A stretch of DNA of 64,000 nucleotides, taken from NCBI GenBank assembly GCA_013400975.1, contig WBMZ01002700.1:1-64000 (forward strand). Direction: 5' to 3'. Below the pieces are notes generated by a model, which had not been told where the DNA came from, did not search any database, and saw only the letters and a program-made list of their open reading frames with translations. The DNA is from Atrichornis clamosus (Eukaryota; Chordata; Aves; Passeriformes; Menuridae). A program made the translations under genes and the position numbers. Positions 25,501 to 36,700 of the stretch are shown here, one piece after another (position 1 is the stretch's first letter; each line of letters starts with the position of its first letter).

Positions 25501-26975
25501 CCAATCACCGATTCCTATTTAAAGCTGCCTTTTCAGACAATTGCATGTTCACTTGCAGGTAATCAAACCTCCCTAAAATAAGCTGAAAAACCCACCCCAA
25601 AAACTGACTAGTTTTCTCGCACATTATAAATTTGTACCTCTTCTGCTGGTAGTGTTTTTTCCTTAATACTGGTAAACAAAATGATGATCTGCTGAAATAC
25701 TACATTGGTAAACATTGCAAAAGCTGTTCTAGAAGACATGTTTTTTGTTCATAATCTCTAGAATTCAAGCTATTTATATCAGGAAATTTTATTATCTTAT
25801 TTTCCAAAGCATGTATGTAAGATGCAAGTTATATCATAAAGGAATTATTTATATAACAAACTTGATTGTCCTCGTTTTGCAGGAATAGAGAAAGCTGAGT
25901 GGTCTCCATTAGTGCTTGAGAAGCTGAAAAAACTCTTACTGAAGCAATACGTCACAATTACAGTGAAGGGGATTAATGGAAATGTTAATTTAGTAACAGT
26001 GGAGAAACAGTTTGAAAATGGTAATCTGAATGTAGCTGACAAACTTCTAAAGGAGGGTTTGGTCAAATCCTGCAATGCTGAAAACTCACATAGTGAACAT
26101 CAAGGTACACACTTTTGCTCAATTACTACTGTTTGCTTATTCTGAAGAACTTGTAAGCACATGGAGTGTCTAAATGACTTCTCCTTCTAAAAACCTTGGA
26201 CAATTCCATCTCACCTCTTAAATTAGGGAAGCAGTGTACCTGTGTATTTTGCTCATTTCACTTGTTTTTTGTAGGTACTGGAGGTGAGACCAAATGCTGC
26301 TGTGTGGAATTAAAAGTGCAAGTAAGATTCAGTCCAAGCAATACTTTTTTTTATCTTTCCAGAATTTAAAAGAATCCCTGTATAGGAAGCAAATGGGAGT
26401 AGGGGCATAATAGCTAACTGAAACATTTTCTCAGTTTTTTGATATATGGCAATAATTAAGCACCCTGAAGCTGAGGGAAGGTAGTATATAGACCACACAG
26501 ACTTCATTAGTGTCTGCTTTGCCCCACATACTGCTCTTCATTTTTCTAGTGTATGAAGTCTCAGGAGTGTTAACTTTCTCTGTTTAATTTAAGATCCTGA
26601 TCTCAGTCCTAATTTTGAGTATTTCATCAATTAGGTTTGAGTAAGCTACTTCAGGAAAAAAAAAAAGAGGGGAAGGACGCATACATGGATAAGGGGAAGT
26701 CAGCTACAGTTCTGCTGGCTCTTTTCCCTCTCCAGAAGATTCTACAACAGAAAGGAACTGTACATTTATTGAATTAATATGGGACTTAGATGAGTTTATA
26801 GTGTTAGGATCTACCCTGATCTGTAATCGGCAATTAAAAAACCAGATTTTTCTACTTCTAACCCTTTCTGCTTATTCCACAGCTTAAAAAGCATGAACAA
26901 GTCCTACTCTTCCTTTTAAACAAGTACGGGAATCCAGATGGATTCACTGAAATGAAAAATCTGTTGAAATGCTAA
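8980..26975 (+). CDS. TDRD1: Tudor domain-containing protein 1, 21 coding exons
   Basis: TDRD1 is a germ-cell scaffold of nuage. Its Tudor domains bind symmetrically dimethylated arginines on PIWI proteins, supporting piRNA amplification and transposon silencing. My splice model gives 890 codons: start ATG 8980 just after an acceptor (8977-8978), stop TAA 26973-26975. Order: short N-terminus, MYND zinc finger (aa 87-123), linker, three extended Tudor modules (WYR cores near aa 285, 505 and 720), C-terminal tail ending KNLLKC, close to the mammalian terminus as I recall it. Every exon junction is frame-consistent, and nearly all those in the Tudor part are phase 1. The human protein is about 1180 aa with four Tudors; here the first Tudor core is absent and the N-terminus shorter. 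Identity is firm; the exact 5' end and missing-exon question are less sure. Confidence 0.95.
10999..12250 (+). CDS. TDRD1: TDRD1 exons 4-5: MYND zinc finger second half and linker
   Basis: Exons 10999-11104 and 12211-12250. The first supplies Cys98, Cys101, Cys107, Cys111, His119 and Cys123. With Cys87 and Cys90 this makes the complete C-x2-C, C-x2-C, C-x3-C, H-x3-C set of a MYND finger, so both zinc sites look intact. The second exon adds 14 linker residues ending in GVYLK and closes in phase 0. Confidence 0.9.
14177..15811 (+). CDS. TDRD1: TDRD1 exons 6-7: remnant tail of Tudor module 1
   Basis: Exons 14177-14225 and 15728-15811. Their products ([16 protein letters not shown], then [16 protein letters not shown]) align with the segment that follows the first Tudor core in human TDRD1, as I recall it (EEVVTFAVEVELPNS, LLDHVLIEMGYGLKPSG). 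The Tudor core that should come before this, with its WxR and DYGN motifs, is not found in the 1.9-kb intron 12251-14176 or elsewhere upstream. The exon 5 to 6 junction is in frame, so the shortened protein reads through. Confidence 0.75.
16136..18269 (+). CDS. TDRD1: TDRD1 exons 8-10: first extended Tudor module present
   Basis: Exons 16136-16312, 17490-17597 and 18099-18269 (aa 187-338). They encode [15 protein letters not shown], the acidic GSVCCAQF stretch, the core [10 protein letters not shown] and VDYVDYGN. This matches human Tudor 2, not Tudor 1. Aromatic-cage residues (Trp-Tyr of WYR, Tyr and Asn of DYGN) are present, so dimethyl-arginine binding is expected. Confidence 0.9.
17319..17353. 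repeat. Perfect 16-bp inverted repeat in TDRD1 intron
   Basis: Arms CTCTCTTCAATCAGTA (17319-17334) and its exact reverse complement (17338-17353) are separated by AGA. It lies in the intron between exons 8 and 9, about 140 bp before the exon 9 acceptor. It could form a tight hairpin in pre-mRNA; the precursor arms are too short for a typical microRNA. Confidence 0.9.
19637..22167 (+). CDS. TDRD1: TDRD1 exons 11-14: linker and second Tudor module
   Basis: Exons 19637-19885, 20740-20862, 21703-21813 and 21997-22167 (aa 339-556), all phase 1. The core reads EPCCAFYS then [10 protein letters not shown] and [10 protein letters not shown], matching human Tudor 3. The intron after 21813 starts with GC (GCAAGTA) rather than GT; only this donor keeps the frame and restores the conserved Ser-Glu-Asp. 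Confidence 0.9.
21155..21305 (+). repeat. CR1 LINE 3' fragment in TDRD1 intron
   Basis: The run 'tcaggaaggtggtggagtca', 'cccctggaagtgttcaagag' and 'gatggtgttgggttatgg' follows the CR1 3' UTR consensus in sense orientation. It is degraded and lacks the terminal octamers. Confidence 0.75.
23072..25558 (+). CDS. TDRD1: TDRD1 exons 15-18: linker and third Tudor module
   Basis: Exons 23072-23317, 23847-23963, 24186-24296 and 25391-25558 (aa 557-770). The core reads [19 protein letters not shown] and [12 protein letters not shown], matching human Tudor 4. The aromatic cage residues are intact. Confidence 0.9.
25883..26975 (+). CDS. TDRD1: TDRD1 exons 19-21: C-terminal tail
   Basis: Exons 25883-26104, 26275-26321 and 26883-26975 encode aa 771-890. 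They give [29 protein letters not shown], a CCC-containing segment and the end LLFLLNKYG...NLLKC. This parallels the human C-terminus closely in order and spacing. The last junction is phase 0. Confidence 0.9.
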
Positions 26976-27475
26976 GTCTCTGTGCACCATTTCATGGCAT
27001 GTCCACCAAGTTGCTGCAGTTCCTTTTTTTGGAAGATCAAGAGCATCTATCAGCTTAAAAAATGAGGGTCTCTTTGTAGAAATTCTGCTGTTTAAGTACC
27101 TGCATTTATCTGTATGCTTAGATTGTTACTGTAACATAAGTATGTAACTTAGAGGATTGCAAAGCTGCAAGCTAAAATTTCTGTTCTGTTTTTGTTTTAT
27201 GACACCATGTGCTGCTAAACTTTTTGTTTTCTTGCTGAATGCACAGAAGTTTATGGAATGGCCATTACATTGTGAGCCTGTTCTGCAGACTTGTATTTGA
27301 AATTATTGTCATCGTAAGGTTTACTAAACTTTGGTACTGTTTATTACTTGAAAAACTATATGTTTTCTTGATTACTCTTTTTTCAACATAATTTCGGGTC
27401 TGAAGTTAGACCAATTGTTCTTCATAAACTTGATTTCAGTATCATTAAAGGTTTTATGTTGTCTTGGACTGCGTA
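26976..27475 (+). other. TDRD1: TDRD1 3' UTR with probable poly(A) signal
   Basis: AT-rich sequence following the stop codon. The first plausible poly(A) signal is ATTAAA at 27444-27449, followed by the T/G-rich 'gttttatgttgtcttgg', which suits a downstream element. I saw no canonical AATAAA before it. Confidence 0.5.
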
Positions 27476-29690
27476 CAGGTAGTCCTCTCTAAAATCAGTA
27501 AACACTTTGCTGTGCACAGTTCTTTCTTTACACTTATGCTGTATAGAGTATGCATCTGTGAATATTATTTTGAAGTGAATTGCATTGGAGCTGGTTTTTG
27601 TGTAGCTACATCATCAGGATTTCTACCCCATCAAGTTCTCCATAATAGAAAAGACCCATTCTGGGATATGACAAAATTACTGAATCAAATTATCGACAGA
27701 TTTTCTGTATTTCTCTAGTTGAATACCTGGTTGTCATTTCTGACTAATTCAGGAATGTCAGATTATTGTTCATGGCATACAGTAGACATTTGCTGGTTGA
27801 ACTGCAGGGTCAGCCTTTTTTGTCCATTTGAAGTACGTATTTGAAGTGTTCAGCCTTCTGCGAATTGGAAGAATCTTGAGATTAAACTTGTTGTGAAATA
27901 TTTTTCTTTGAATGTTGGTTTTTAAATTGCCTCAGAATTTTTCTCCCTGCCTCTTAGTTTTTGTTGCATCATATTCTTGCAGTAACTAATAAGTAGATAA
28001 ATGCTTGCACGTGGGTTTGTAGAGTTCTGTTTGTGCCTCTGGTTCTGAACCAAGGTTGTGTCTGTGTCAGGTGTCCTTTGACTCCTTGGGACAAGAGTGA
28101 CTTTTCACAAGCATTTGCCCACATTCAAAGCAATTCACTGATGCTTTGGTCCTGCCGTGCCTCTTGTTCACTTGTCCATGTATTCCCTCTCCCAGCAAGT
28201 AGACATGGCATTTCAGAAGAGGAGTTTGACTGCAGTAGCCAAAAGCAGTCACTTTTGTCTGCACTTTCTAAGCAGGAGAAGGGAAAAGTGAATCTTTGCT
28301 TGTTCTACTTGGGTCAAAAAAGCCACGGAAAGCAATGGTTGGAGTTTCATATGGACACATCTGTGTGGTGCCACACGAAGGCACGTGGCAGTAATCCTTC
28401 TAGACAGTGGAAGTTTAGGAGAGGTAAGTGACTTCACGTGGTTCAGATATTTAGTTCACCCCTTCATTTCAGATGAACTCTTTGGGAGCATTAATACAGG
28501 AACTAATCAAGGGAAATGTGGAAACCTGATGGACTTGATGTAGCCTTGGGTGCCTCTTGCACTGTTTTTTTTTTTTCTCTGCTACTTTTCATCTCTGATT
28601 GAAATCTTCAAGTGATCAGCTGTCACCTATGGTTATATTTATCTACATGCCAATATAGAATCTAAAGTTGAAGTAAATGCCTGTGATTATGTCTGAAGAA
28701 AGGGTATTATATGAAACACTTCAGACAATAACATCTGTGCTAATGGAAACAAAATTTCATCTTCCCCTCTGGACAAGAAAAAAAACGGTAAGTCTAGAAT
28801 AATGTGGCACTTCTAAAAGGGAAGTAGTATGAAGTTAAAAATTACATAGCACTGAAAAACAGCAGGGGTTTTATGCTTACAGGTTAATTTTCATTTATGA
28901 ATCACTATTGAATGAACTAGAATATACTGTGCTCATTGGGTTCAAGTGAAATTATTTATTATTTAGCACTTGGTGATGTGTTCCATTCCTAACTACATAC
29001 TGTGAGGTACATGCAAGGAAGTGTTTTGACTGTAAAATGAGAAAATTACAGATTTGTGTTTAGTTTTTGTGTGGGAAAAGATCTGCAAGAGCTTCTTTGA
29101 GTAAAAGTGCTGTCTTGTGCAACTACCACTACTGGCACAATAACAAAACATAATTTTTAAAACATAATTCCTTTAGGTGTAGTAGGTGTGAATATGGTAC
29201 TTTTACTCACAAGTTGAGAATAGTTATCTGTGGAAAAAGAAGCACTAAGAAAAAACATTCTCCAAAAAAAATTGTATCCTCCATGAAGCTACTTCACAGC
29301 TGTTGTGAGGCGGAGGAACAGAGTGTGGTTGTGCTTCTGTGCGTTTGCCAGGCCTGCTGGCTGTGTGCCAGGGGTGCTGACATTTTCGGCTGTTCAGAGT
29401 CTGTTGGATGAGCAGATACAACAATGGTCCTGCTAAATGCAACCTACAGCAATGTGGGTGTTCCTGGGGTTGTCTCCCCACCCCCTGATTTGTAGTTGTA
29501 GGTGTCAGGATGTGGAGGAGAGGCTGTCACAGCTGAACACGGTATAAATTCAAGTGGGCAAAAGGCTGCTCATAAACCCCGCAGGTGCACAAGGATTGTG
29601 CAGAGTCTGCAGAGAAAAGGTAAAGTGCGACTCGGGGCAATTTTTTTTTCTTCTTCCTCCCCTCTTCCCTTTTTGAATTGATAACATCAT
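27476..29690. other. Intergenic TDRD1-VWA2, nothing recognised
   Basis: About 2.2 kb without a recognisable exon or repeat. A 132-codon plus-strand frame at 28033-28431 has no domain, signal peptide or splice support and looks fortuitous. Confidence 0.45.
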
Positions 29691-29694
29691 AAAC

Positions 29695-30115
29695 CTCCGG
29701 CTTAGGGGGTAGGGGGCGTGTGAGGATCAGAGGTGCTGAGGTGTTACGCTCGTTCGCTGGAGCTGGGTGCGCAGCGGGGGCCGAGCAGGACGGGGAGGAA
29801 GGAGATGGAGCCCGGGAGCGTCATCCCGGCAGGGTTCGGGCTGATCCCCAGCCGGCCGGGCGGGCCCGGCGGCGAAACCTTCCCGGACCCTCGGCGGGGT
29901 GCGCCGGGCAGCGGGGATGCCGCAGCCGGGGGCAGGGAGGAGCGGGCAGGAGGCACCCAAGAGGCCGGTTCCGCTGCCCAGGTCCCGCCCGGGCCGGGAG
30001 AGCCCCGGCCGCAGTGCCGGGTGACCCCCGCAGGGACCCCCGAGGGCGCAGCTCTGCCCCTGCGCTCAGTGCGGGGCTGCGGCAGCTCGGCCGGAACGCG
30101 GCGTGAATCTGATCA
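29695..30115. promoter_or_regulatory. CpG island upstream of VWA2
   Basis: GC-rich, CpG-dense stretch of about 420 bp between AT-rich flanks, 3 kb before the first VWA2 coding exon. It probably contains the VWA2 transcription start and a non-coding first exon that splices to the acceptor at 32996-32997. Frames through it (for example one starting at 29733) are GC-driven and not credible proteins. Assignment to VWA2 rests on position only. Confidence 0.5.
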
Positions 30116-31691
30116 CTGCCGTAAATAGTGCCATGCAGCGTTAGTAGAATAACAAAGCAAATCCCCCCACCCAGGAAATCAGACTCAGCCGCTGCTCTGG
30201 TGCTTTAATTGGTTTGTTTCTAGCACTTCTGGGGTGAGGCCAGGGGAAAGCGCTGAGCCTGCCAGGGCAGGCTTTCCAACAAGTTCTGTCTCATGTCCTT
30301 CATGTCTCTCACCAGATGCCCGCAGATCACTGTTCCCCTCTTCTCAGCCACTCCACAAAATGTTTTTTCCCATACCCACACTGGCTGCCCGCTGCTGCAA
30401 GTGCTGAGTGCTTGTGATGCTTAGGCGTGGGTGATTTTGCATGTGGCATCCAGCAAAAGATTGGAGACACTCCTGCTCTAGCCACAGGCAAAGTCAGTAG
30501 CATGAGCACTTCTGTCAGAACAAACTATACAACAAGTTTAGCAGAAGCTTGTGGGTCAGAAAAGTGTCTTTCATTCTGTAACTCGGGGGTCATACAGGAC
30601 CTGATCTGCAGTATGTTGATTTTGACAGTACCCCATGTGAGCAGTGCCGCAAGATCAAGGTCTCTTTATGTACAGGAGTCCTTATTGCATGAGGGAAAAG
30701 AGCCTCTCAAAACTCCCTCGCTGCAGAACCGGGTGGGGGAGGATAAATAAGCAGAGCATCTTATGGAAATTTAGTTGTGTTTATGACTTGGAGAAAAACA
30801 CTGTCAGAACTTTTAGGCTGAAATTTGTGATATTTGTTTTGAGGAGAAGCTAAATATTTCCCTGTTGTCTTCCTCCCCCCTTCAGTTTCAGCTCCCACTG
30901 TGAGCTGCCCCCAGGCAATGCCTGTGGCTGGGCAGAGGGCATGCCTGAGGCTCCTAATGGAAGTTGCCCACTGCCTCCAAACCTTGGCAAGAGAAAAAAA
31001 AAGTAAAATTTACTTACGGAAAACAAGCTGAGAGAGACTGAAAAAGGAGACAGGAAGATGGGCCTCCTCTGTTCTCCCTACACCTGAACATCAGACGAGC
31101 ACATAGTAGTGTGTGCTCCCCTCGGCAAGCTGGGGCTGTGTCCTTGGCAGTGACTGGAGGTTCCTTGGCTTGTTAAAAATACGTTTTAATGAATATGCAG
31201 TGTAATCTTTTCTGCTTTCTCCCCTATTAAAGGGGAGCGTTTTGAAAAATGAGCTGGAGGTGCCAGGAGTTTTGGCTGAGTGTGGTTTAAAAAAAAATTG
31301 CTTTTGACTCAGTACCAGTATAGACATTTTTAAAATTCCCTTTCTTAATGACCACACAAACAAGATGAAAGGCCCTTCACTCACCAGCCCAGCCCCCAGC
31401 AAAGCTACTGTCTCATGACGCTGCTGCTAATCCTGGGCTAATGCTGATGAGCAGCAGGTCATGATGAAGCTTTCTTTCAATTCCTGCTGCTGAGAGGCTG
31501 GCTGGGCTAAAAGGCAAAGAATTTATCCTGCAGATTAGTTGATTTAAACCCAAGATAAGACCAAGTTGTAGAAACATCTCGGCCTGTCAATGTTTTGTAT
31601 GAAAACAACCTGAAATCCCCCACACCCGTCACATCTGATTGCAAGCAGAGGCTGGTCCTGCTTTGGGTGATGTGCACGCTGGAAATAGCTC

Positions 31692-32117
31692 CTAGAAAGA
31701 ATGTCCTCGAGGCGTGGCAAAAGGACGACCTTGCCTCTGTGGCATGTACCAGGGCTTGAAGCTCCTGAGGGACACAAAGGCTTCCTCGATGAAGTCATAT
31801 TTTGTGTTGATCTCCCGGTACTTAACCAAGTGTGGGATCTGTTCATTTGGTGCTGGCAGTCTGGTGGGGGTGTTGGGAGGGTGCAATAAAGGGTGATGCT
31901 TGTAAAGCACCTGGTACAGCAAGACACGGTGTTTTTGTGTCTGCAGTCCCCAGTGGGGTAATCCTGGAGGGGATTTCTTAATCCCCTCTTCGTTGTGGAC
32001 CCATGCAGGTAACTGAATATGGCTGCCTGTACAGGTATCTTGTATCTTGTGTGATGTAAGGGGTATATCATTTGCTGCTGAGAAGAGTCTTTCCTGAGAA
32101 AAATCCCCCTCTGTTTT
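31692..32117 (-). CDS. Unrecognised coding-like exon, minus strand
   Basis: I do not recognise this protein. On the minus strand a frame stays open for 426 nt from a good acceptor (tttttccaag at the 32117/32118 border) to TAG at 31692-31694, about 141 residues. The composition looks protein-like: IPHLVKYREINTKYDFIEEA followed by LRSFKPWYMPQRQGRP, with balanced charge and aromatic residues and no low complexity. There is no initiating ATG at its start, so it would be a terminal exon needing upstream exons at higher coordinates; I found none convincing. It could be the last exon of a small gene lying antisense before VWA2, a decayed exon, or chance. A competing frame of 175 codons overlaps (31544-32071) but is less protein-like. 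Confidence 0.35.
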   Translation of the reverse strand, partial: KTEGDFSQERLFSAANDIPLTSHKIQDTCTGSHIQLPAWVHNEEGIKKSPPGLPHWGLQTQKHRVLLYQVLYKHHPLLHPPNTPTRLPAPNEQIPHLVKYREINTKYDFIEEAFVSLRSFKPWYMPQRQGRPFATPRGHSF

Positions 32118-32509
32118 CTTGGAAAAACAAGTGATTAATAGAGCTGATTATCAAGAAATGCATGTATGTGTCTTTAACTACATTAAGAAAATCTGCTTTT
32201 GCAATAACAGAGGCAGACCCATATCGTGAATCTGGTGAAGTGTGCTATAGTGAGTGCTTTTAATCTGGAGAAAAAATAAATATATATATTTGAAATAGAA
32301 AGCTGCGGGCTCTGCCAGACACATTTGGTCTAAATCTGGGCATGCTGAAAGTGTCACTGAAATTCACCTCTGATGTGATGGCAGCCCTGCTGATTTCAAA
32401 GGAAAAATGAGCAGAAAGTTGACTTTGCTGGACATAAAAACATCTCCCCAGAAAGCGAGTCCTTGAAAAATGTAAGGGCATGAAAGAGCCTGCGGTTGAG
32501 TGTTGTTGA

Positions 32510-32715
32510 AGGCCTGTGATGGGGACGGGCAGCAGCGCTGGTCGAGGCAGGCCCCGAGGGACAGGGGCCCTGTGCTGGGCTGCAGGGCAGGGATGACCCA
32601 GCCGGAGCCCACGGGGGCCGCGGCTCTGCCCCGTGCTCGGTGGGGGCCCGGGGCAGCCGTGTCCGGCCTGCCCAGGGGCCCTGCTGGGACTGGGCTTTGG
32701 GAGGGAGGGAGGGGA
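32510..32715. other. GC-rich patch before VWA2 exon
   Basis: A smaller GC-rich segment with moderate CpG content, 300-500 bp before the VWA2 start exon. It could be an alternative promoter. No motif decides this. Confidence 0.3.
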
Positions 32716-32997
32716 GTAGAGCCCCCTCCGCTGCCAAGCCTGCGCTCTCCACGTGTGATGGGAAAGGAGATGAGTGTGTTGAGATTTTCTTTCCTATCAT
32801 TCCCTCATTTTCATAGTTTTTCCTTCTGTCTGTCTCACACCTTTCTCACCAGGGCAGGAGTTACTTTTGCTCCTCAGACAAAATATTTCTGAGCTCATCA
32901 CCTGAGACAACCAGCAAGGAGATGATCAGCTGCAGGTAAAGAAACCAGCTTTAGGAACTGGATTCTTAGTCCTCTCTTTTTTTTTTTTTTCCTCCAG

Positions 32998-33718
32998 ATT
33001 AGTCACCATGAACCTCTTGTCATTTGAATCCATCTGCATTTTCCTGCTTCCTCAAGGTATGTTTAAAGATTCTGTGAAAGCTGTCATTTTGCATCAGTGG
33101 TTTTTGTCTCTGGTGCTTCCCCACCTCCAGCTGGAGTTCTTCCCTCTGAAAAATGAGAGCCAAGTCAGTGCCTCTCCAGGAGGTTTAGGGATAAACTTCT
33201 GAAACATGGCTTCACACAGAAGGGGAGAAAATAATACCTGGAGAAACAGCTTTTCTGAGTATTTGAACATGTGTGACTGATCTATATGTGAAGTGTCTAA
33301 TTGGTATAGAAGAAAATGATGTTGTTATGATACTAAACGTGCAAAAATTTCTCCAGTGCTTATGATTGTAATCTCAGAAGCCTAAGCCTGGCCTAGCTCT
33401 CATTTTTGCAGTGTCCCTGCATGCAGTTAGCAGGGGGACTGTCCTGTGTGCTGGAGTCACGTCCTTGGCATTTTTCATACTCTCTGTGTCTCTGCTGGAA
33501 GGAATTTCCTGACATAGATACACTGCTGTGTCACCACATTATTTTTTGCAACTGTGAAATCTATACAGCAAACCAGCATTTTTGCTGCTATAGGTTAAAG
33601 CCTGTATGTATTGGTCATGGGTGATTATCTGTTGATCCCACAGCTTTGCTGGTGTTGGGTGTACAACAAATCCACGTTGACCAGGAGATGATTGGCAAGA
33701 TCTCAGCTGCTGGCCAGT
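32998..33718 (+). CDS. VWA2: VWA2 signal-peptide exons
   Basis: Exon 32998-33056 carries 10 bases of 5' UTR and the start Met at 33008; exon 33644-33718 follows in phase 1. Together they encode [20 protein letters not shown], a hydrophobic secretion signal, then [20 protein letters not shown], which resembles the human segment just before vWA1. Cleavage is likely around aa 22-25 by eye. Confidence 0.88.
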
Positions 33719-36700
33719 GTAAGTTTGTTTTATAAAGCAAGTCTTTTCTTTTTCTGAATTCCTTCTTTCTGTGCAGCTTTTTTTGGTTTGGTTTTGGGGG
33801 TTTTTAAAAGTTTGTTGTTGTTGTAGTTGTTTACACTTATTGGCCCCCATTCAGTCTGTAAAGTCCCCAGCAGTGCTCTGGCAAGCACAGCACCGTGGCT
33901 GCTTCTGCCCTGGCCTGGCTTTCTTCCTCATTGGTGTTAGCCCTTCTGTGATGTGACCTACTCTGTTTTTCCCAAATTGGCTATTTGCCAAGTGGGTGGT
34001 GTTTCTCTCAGTTCCTTCAGAGCCTGCTTCGAGCAATCCTGATTTAAAGAGCTGTGTTTAATTAGAGACTTGATCAAACCTCCCACGTGGGTGGCTTTTT
34101 CAGGCTGTAAAGGCAGCACCAGTCAGGATGCTGGGAGCAGGCGTGATGGGGCTGTCCCTGGCCAGCTCGTGGGCAGCTGCCTTGATGTGCTTGCAGTGGG
34201 TTACTGATAACTGTGTTGTGCATTTTCTCCTGCTAGCCGTTATTTTCTACTGTCTGTCAAGCGATAAATTACATTTTTTGCTATGCCAGGCATGCCCTCC
34301 AACTTCATCCTGTAGCACCACGTGTTCAGCCCAGACTTTGCGTCCCGAGGTGCTGTGTTTGGGTGTTTCTCACTGCTGCACATCCCCAAGAGCCCCTGGG
34401 TGGGCTGCAGACATCCTGCTGTTCCCTGAAGAGGAGCTGCGGTGCGGGGAGCCCTCATGGCACCCCTCAGCTCCAGAGCGACCTGAGGAGCATTTCCCCA
34501 CGCTGAGCCCAGTCTGGGCGCTCGGCAGTTTTCCCTGTTGGTTAGGCAGGGATAACATCCCTGCTGCATCCCCACGTGCAGCCCAGCTCTGAGGACAGGG
34601 CCGACAAGCCGGGACAGCGCTGGCAGGGAGGCTGTGCTCCAGCTCGTCCTCAGCGCGGTGCCCCAGGGCAGGGCTGGGTGCCCCCTCAGAACCAGCGACC
34701 CAGAAGGGAATGCCTCACAACTTTCAATCCCTCTAATCTGGTATTAGAAAACACTAATTATAAATTCAGGTTTTGGCTAGCAGGAATGATCTGGAAAATG
34801 TAGTGATAATACAAAGATTATAATAATGGGGATAGAGTAACGTCACTAAGGGGTTGGTGTGCTTTGCTTGCTCTCTCACTGACCTTCTGGATTCAGTTTC
34901 CCTTTAAGTTGATTCTGGTAAGTGCTGCAGAGGAGACTTTAAAATTTCCCTTTAAACGCTTTGAAAATGATTCTTCAGAGTCTGCAAACTGCCATTTATT
35001 TATTATTTATTTATGTCAGTGAAATTATGGGTTTCCACTGCAGCAAAAGCACCTCAGAAACTTATACTTGGAGCTGCTGCAGGCCAGAGCAGGAGTGCCT
35101 GTGGGCTTTGGGCTGTGAGCACTGGCTTGCCCCAGTCTGTCTTCTGCAAGTCCATTTGTCTGGATTTTCAGCTCTTGGCTGCCTGCTTCCAGAGAGTGGA
35201 ACTAACAAAGTGCAGTTTCACCGTGTATATGTTTTTTCTCCTAGTGATGCGGTGCTCTGCTTCGTTGGATGTCCTTTTCCTCTTGGATGGCTCCTACAGC
35301 GTTGGCAAAGGAAGCTTTGAAAGGTCCAAGCACTTTGCAGGCAAGCTCTGTGATGCCTTGGACATCCATCCAGACAGAGTGAGCGTCAGGAATATCTCAT
35401 ATAAGTTTCAAACAGCTTGGCAATGTGTGGAAAGGCCCACGATAATGTGCTGAGTGGAATTGCAAAATTCATCCTGCCCTCTGTCACGGGGGCAGAGTAT
35501 TTATTCAGAAAGATGCAGTTTGTGGAGTAGTGGGGTTGGAGGACACTTCTTGATTCTTCACAGATTTAAGAGTTTCATCTGATCTTGAGAAAAGACATAA
35601 TCCTTCAGGTTAAAGATTATAATTTGTGGGTTTTTTTACTAATTTTATTTTGGTTTGGAAGCGCATAGATTAAAATGGCTGGATCTTTCTGTTGCTTTTC
35701 CTTGGAAAGCTGCAGAATTAGAGTCTGGGAAGTTAATCACCTTTCTGTAAAGATATGAATGATACAGTCTGCTTGCTCTGCTTCTCCTAGAAGGCCTCCA
35801 TCCCAAAATAAGACAAAAGGGCAGAAAGGAAACAGTTCATTGCAAGGCACCAGCTGTATACTGAGGTGTTCGGTGGTCTGGCTCAAATCAGTGTCTCATT
35901 TTGGGTGCTGAGTGGAAGGAGAGAGGGGCTGTGCTGCTGTAGCTGCAGTCTAGGCCCCCTCAGGTCTTACCTGCTCCCTGGACTCAGCCTTGAGGCACCT
36001 CTGGGCCTGAATGACACATCCTGGGGTTTGTCTGAGGCCAGACTGGCTGTGGTTCCAGGTGTGCATGAGTCCCACAACACTGCCTTAGTCAAGGGCCTTG
36101 GAGTGGGCTGGGATGGTTGCTGGACTTGATTCCATGCCAGAGCCTTTCCAAATAAATGTCAGGTCTTTGGGAAGGTTGTGTTAGTGAACGTTTAGTATTT
36201 GTAGATTTGGTGTTGTGTTTTGTTTTTTTTTAATACCATCCTTCCCCATATCTCTCACTTAATCCTCACACAGACAGGACTGAATTTTGGTAGCATTTTC
36301 ACCTTTAAAGTTGTGACATTCCATAAAACGTCTTGTAAGACTTCAGTGAAATATTCTGGATGCATTCCCTAATTCAGGGCATTTAGTCTATTTGTGTTTT
36401 CATCTATAGAAAATGGTTTTAGAGGAGGTAGTAGAAAAAGTATTGGTTTGTGTTGCCTGCTGTGCTCAATGCCAGAGGGAGCTGCTCTTAGTAATGGGAA
36501 GATTGCCTGCACAGAGTATAAATGGGTTGGTGCAGAAGGTGTTATTTATAAACTTACTGCCCCTGAGGCTGCCAGTTGCTCTGAATGGATAAATAAAGAT
36601 CCTGAGCTGCCTGTAACTGCAGCAGAGGCTCCCGTTGTTGGCACATAAACTTTTTTGCCTTGTTTACAGTCTGTATAGATAACACTGGGGTTTCTGCTCT

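Noticed and set aside
28033..28431. 132-codon plus-strand frame after TDRD1
   Set aside because: No family resemblance, no splice context; lies beyond the likely TDRD1 poly(A) signal.
29720..30128. Two frames of about 130 codons in the CpG island before VWA2
   Set aside because: Both frames are open because of base composition; no domain and no splice link to VWA2 exons.
34128..34592. 154-codon plus-strand frame in a VWA2 intron
   Set aside because: Cys/Ser-rich translation without domain or signal evidence, inside an intron of a well-supported gene.
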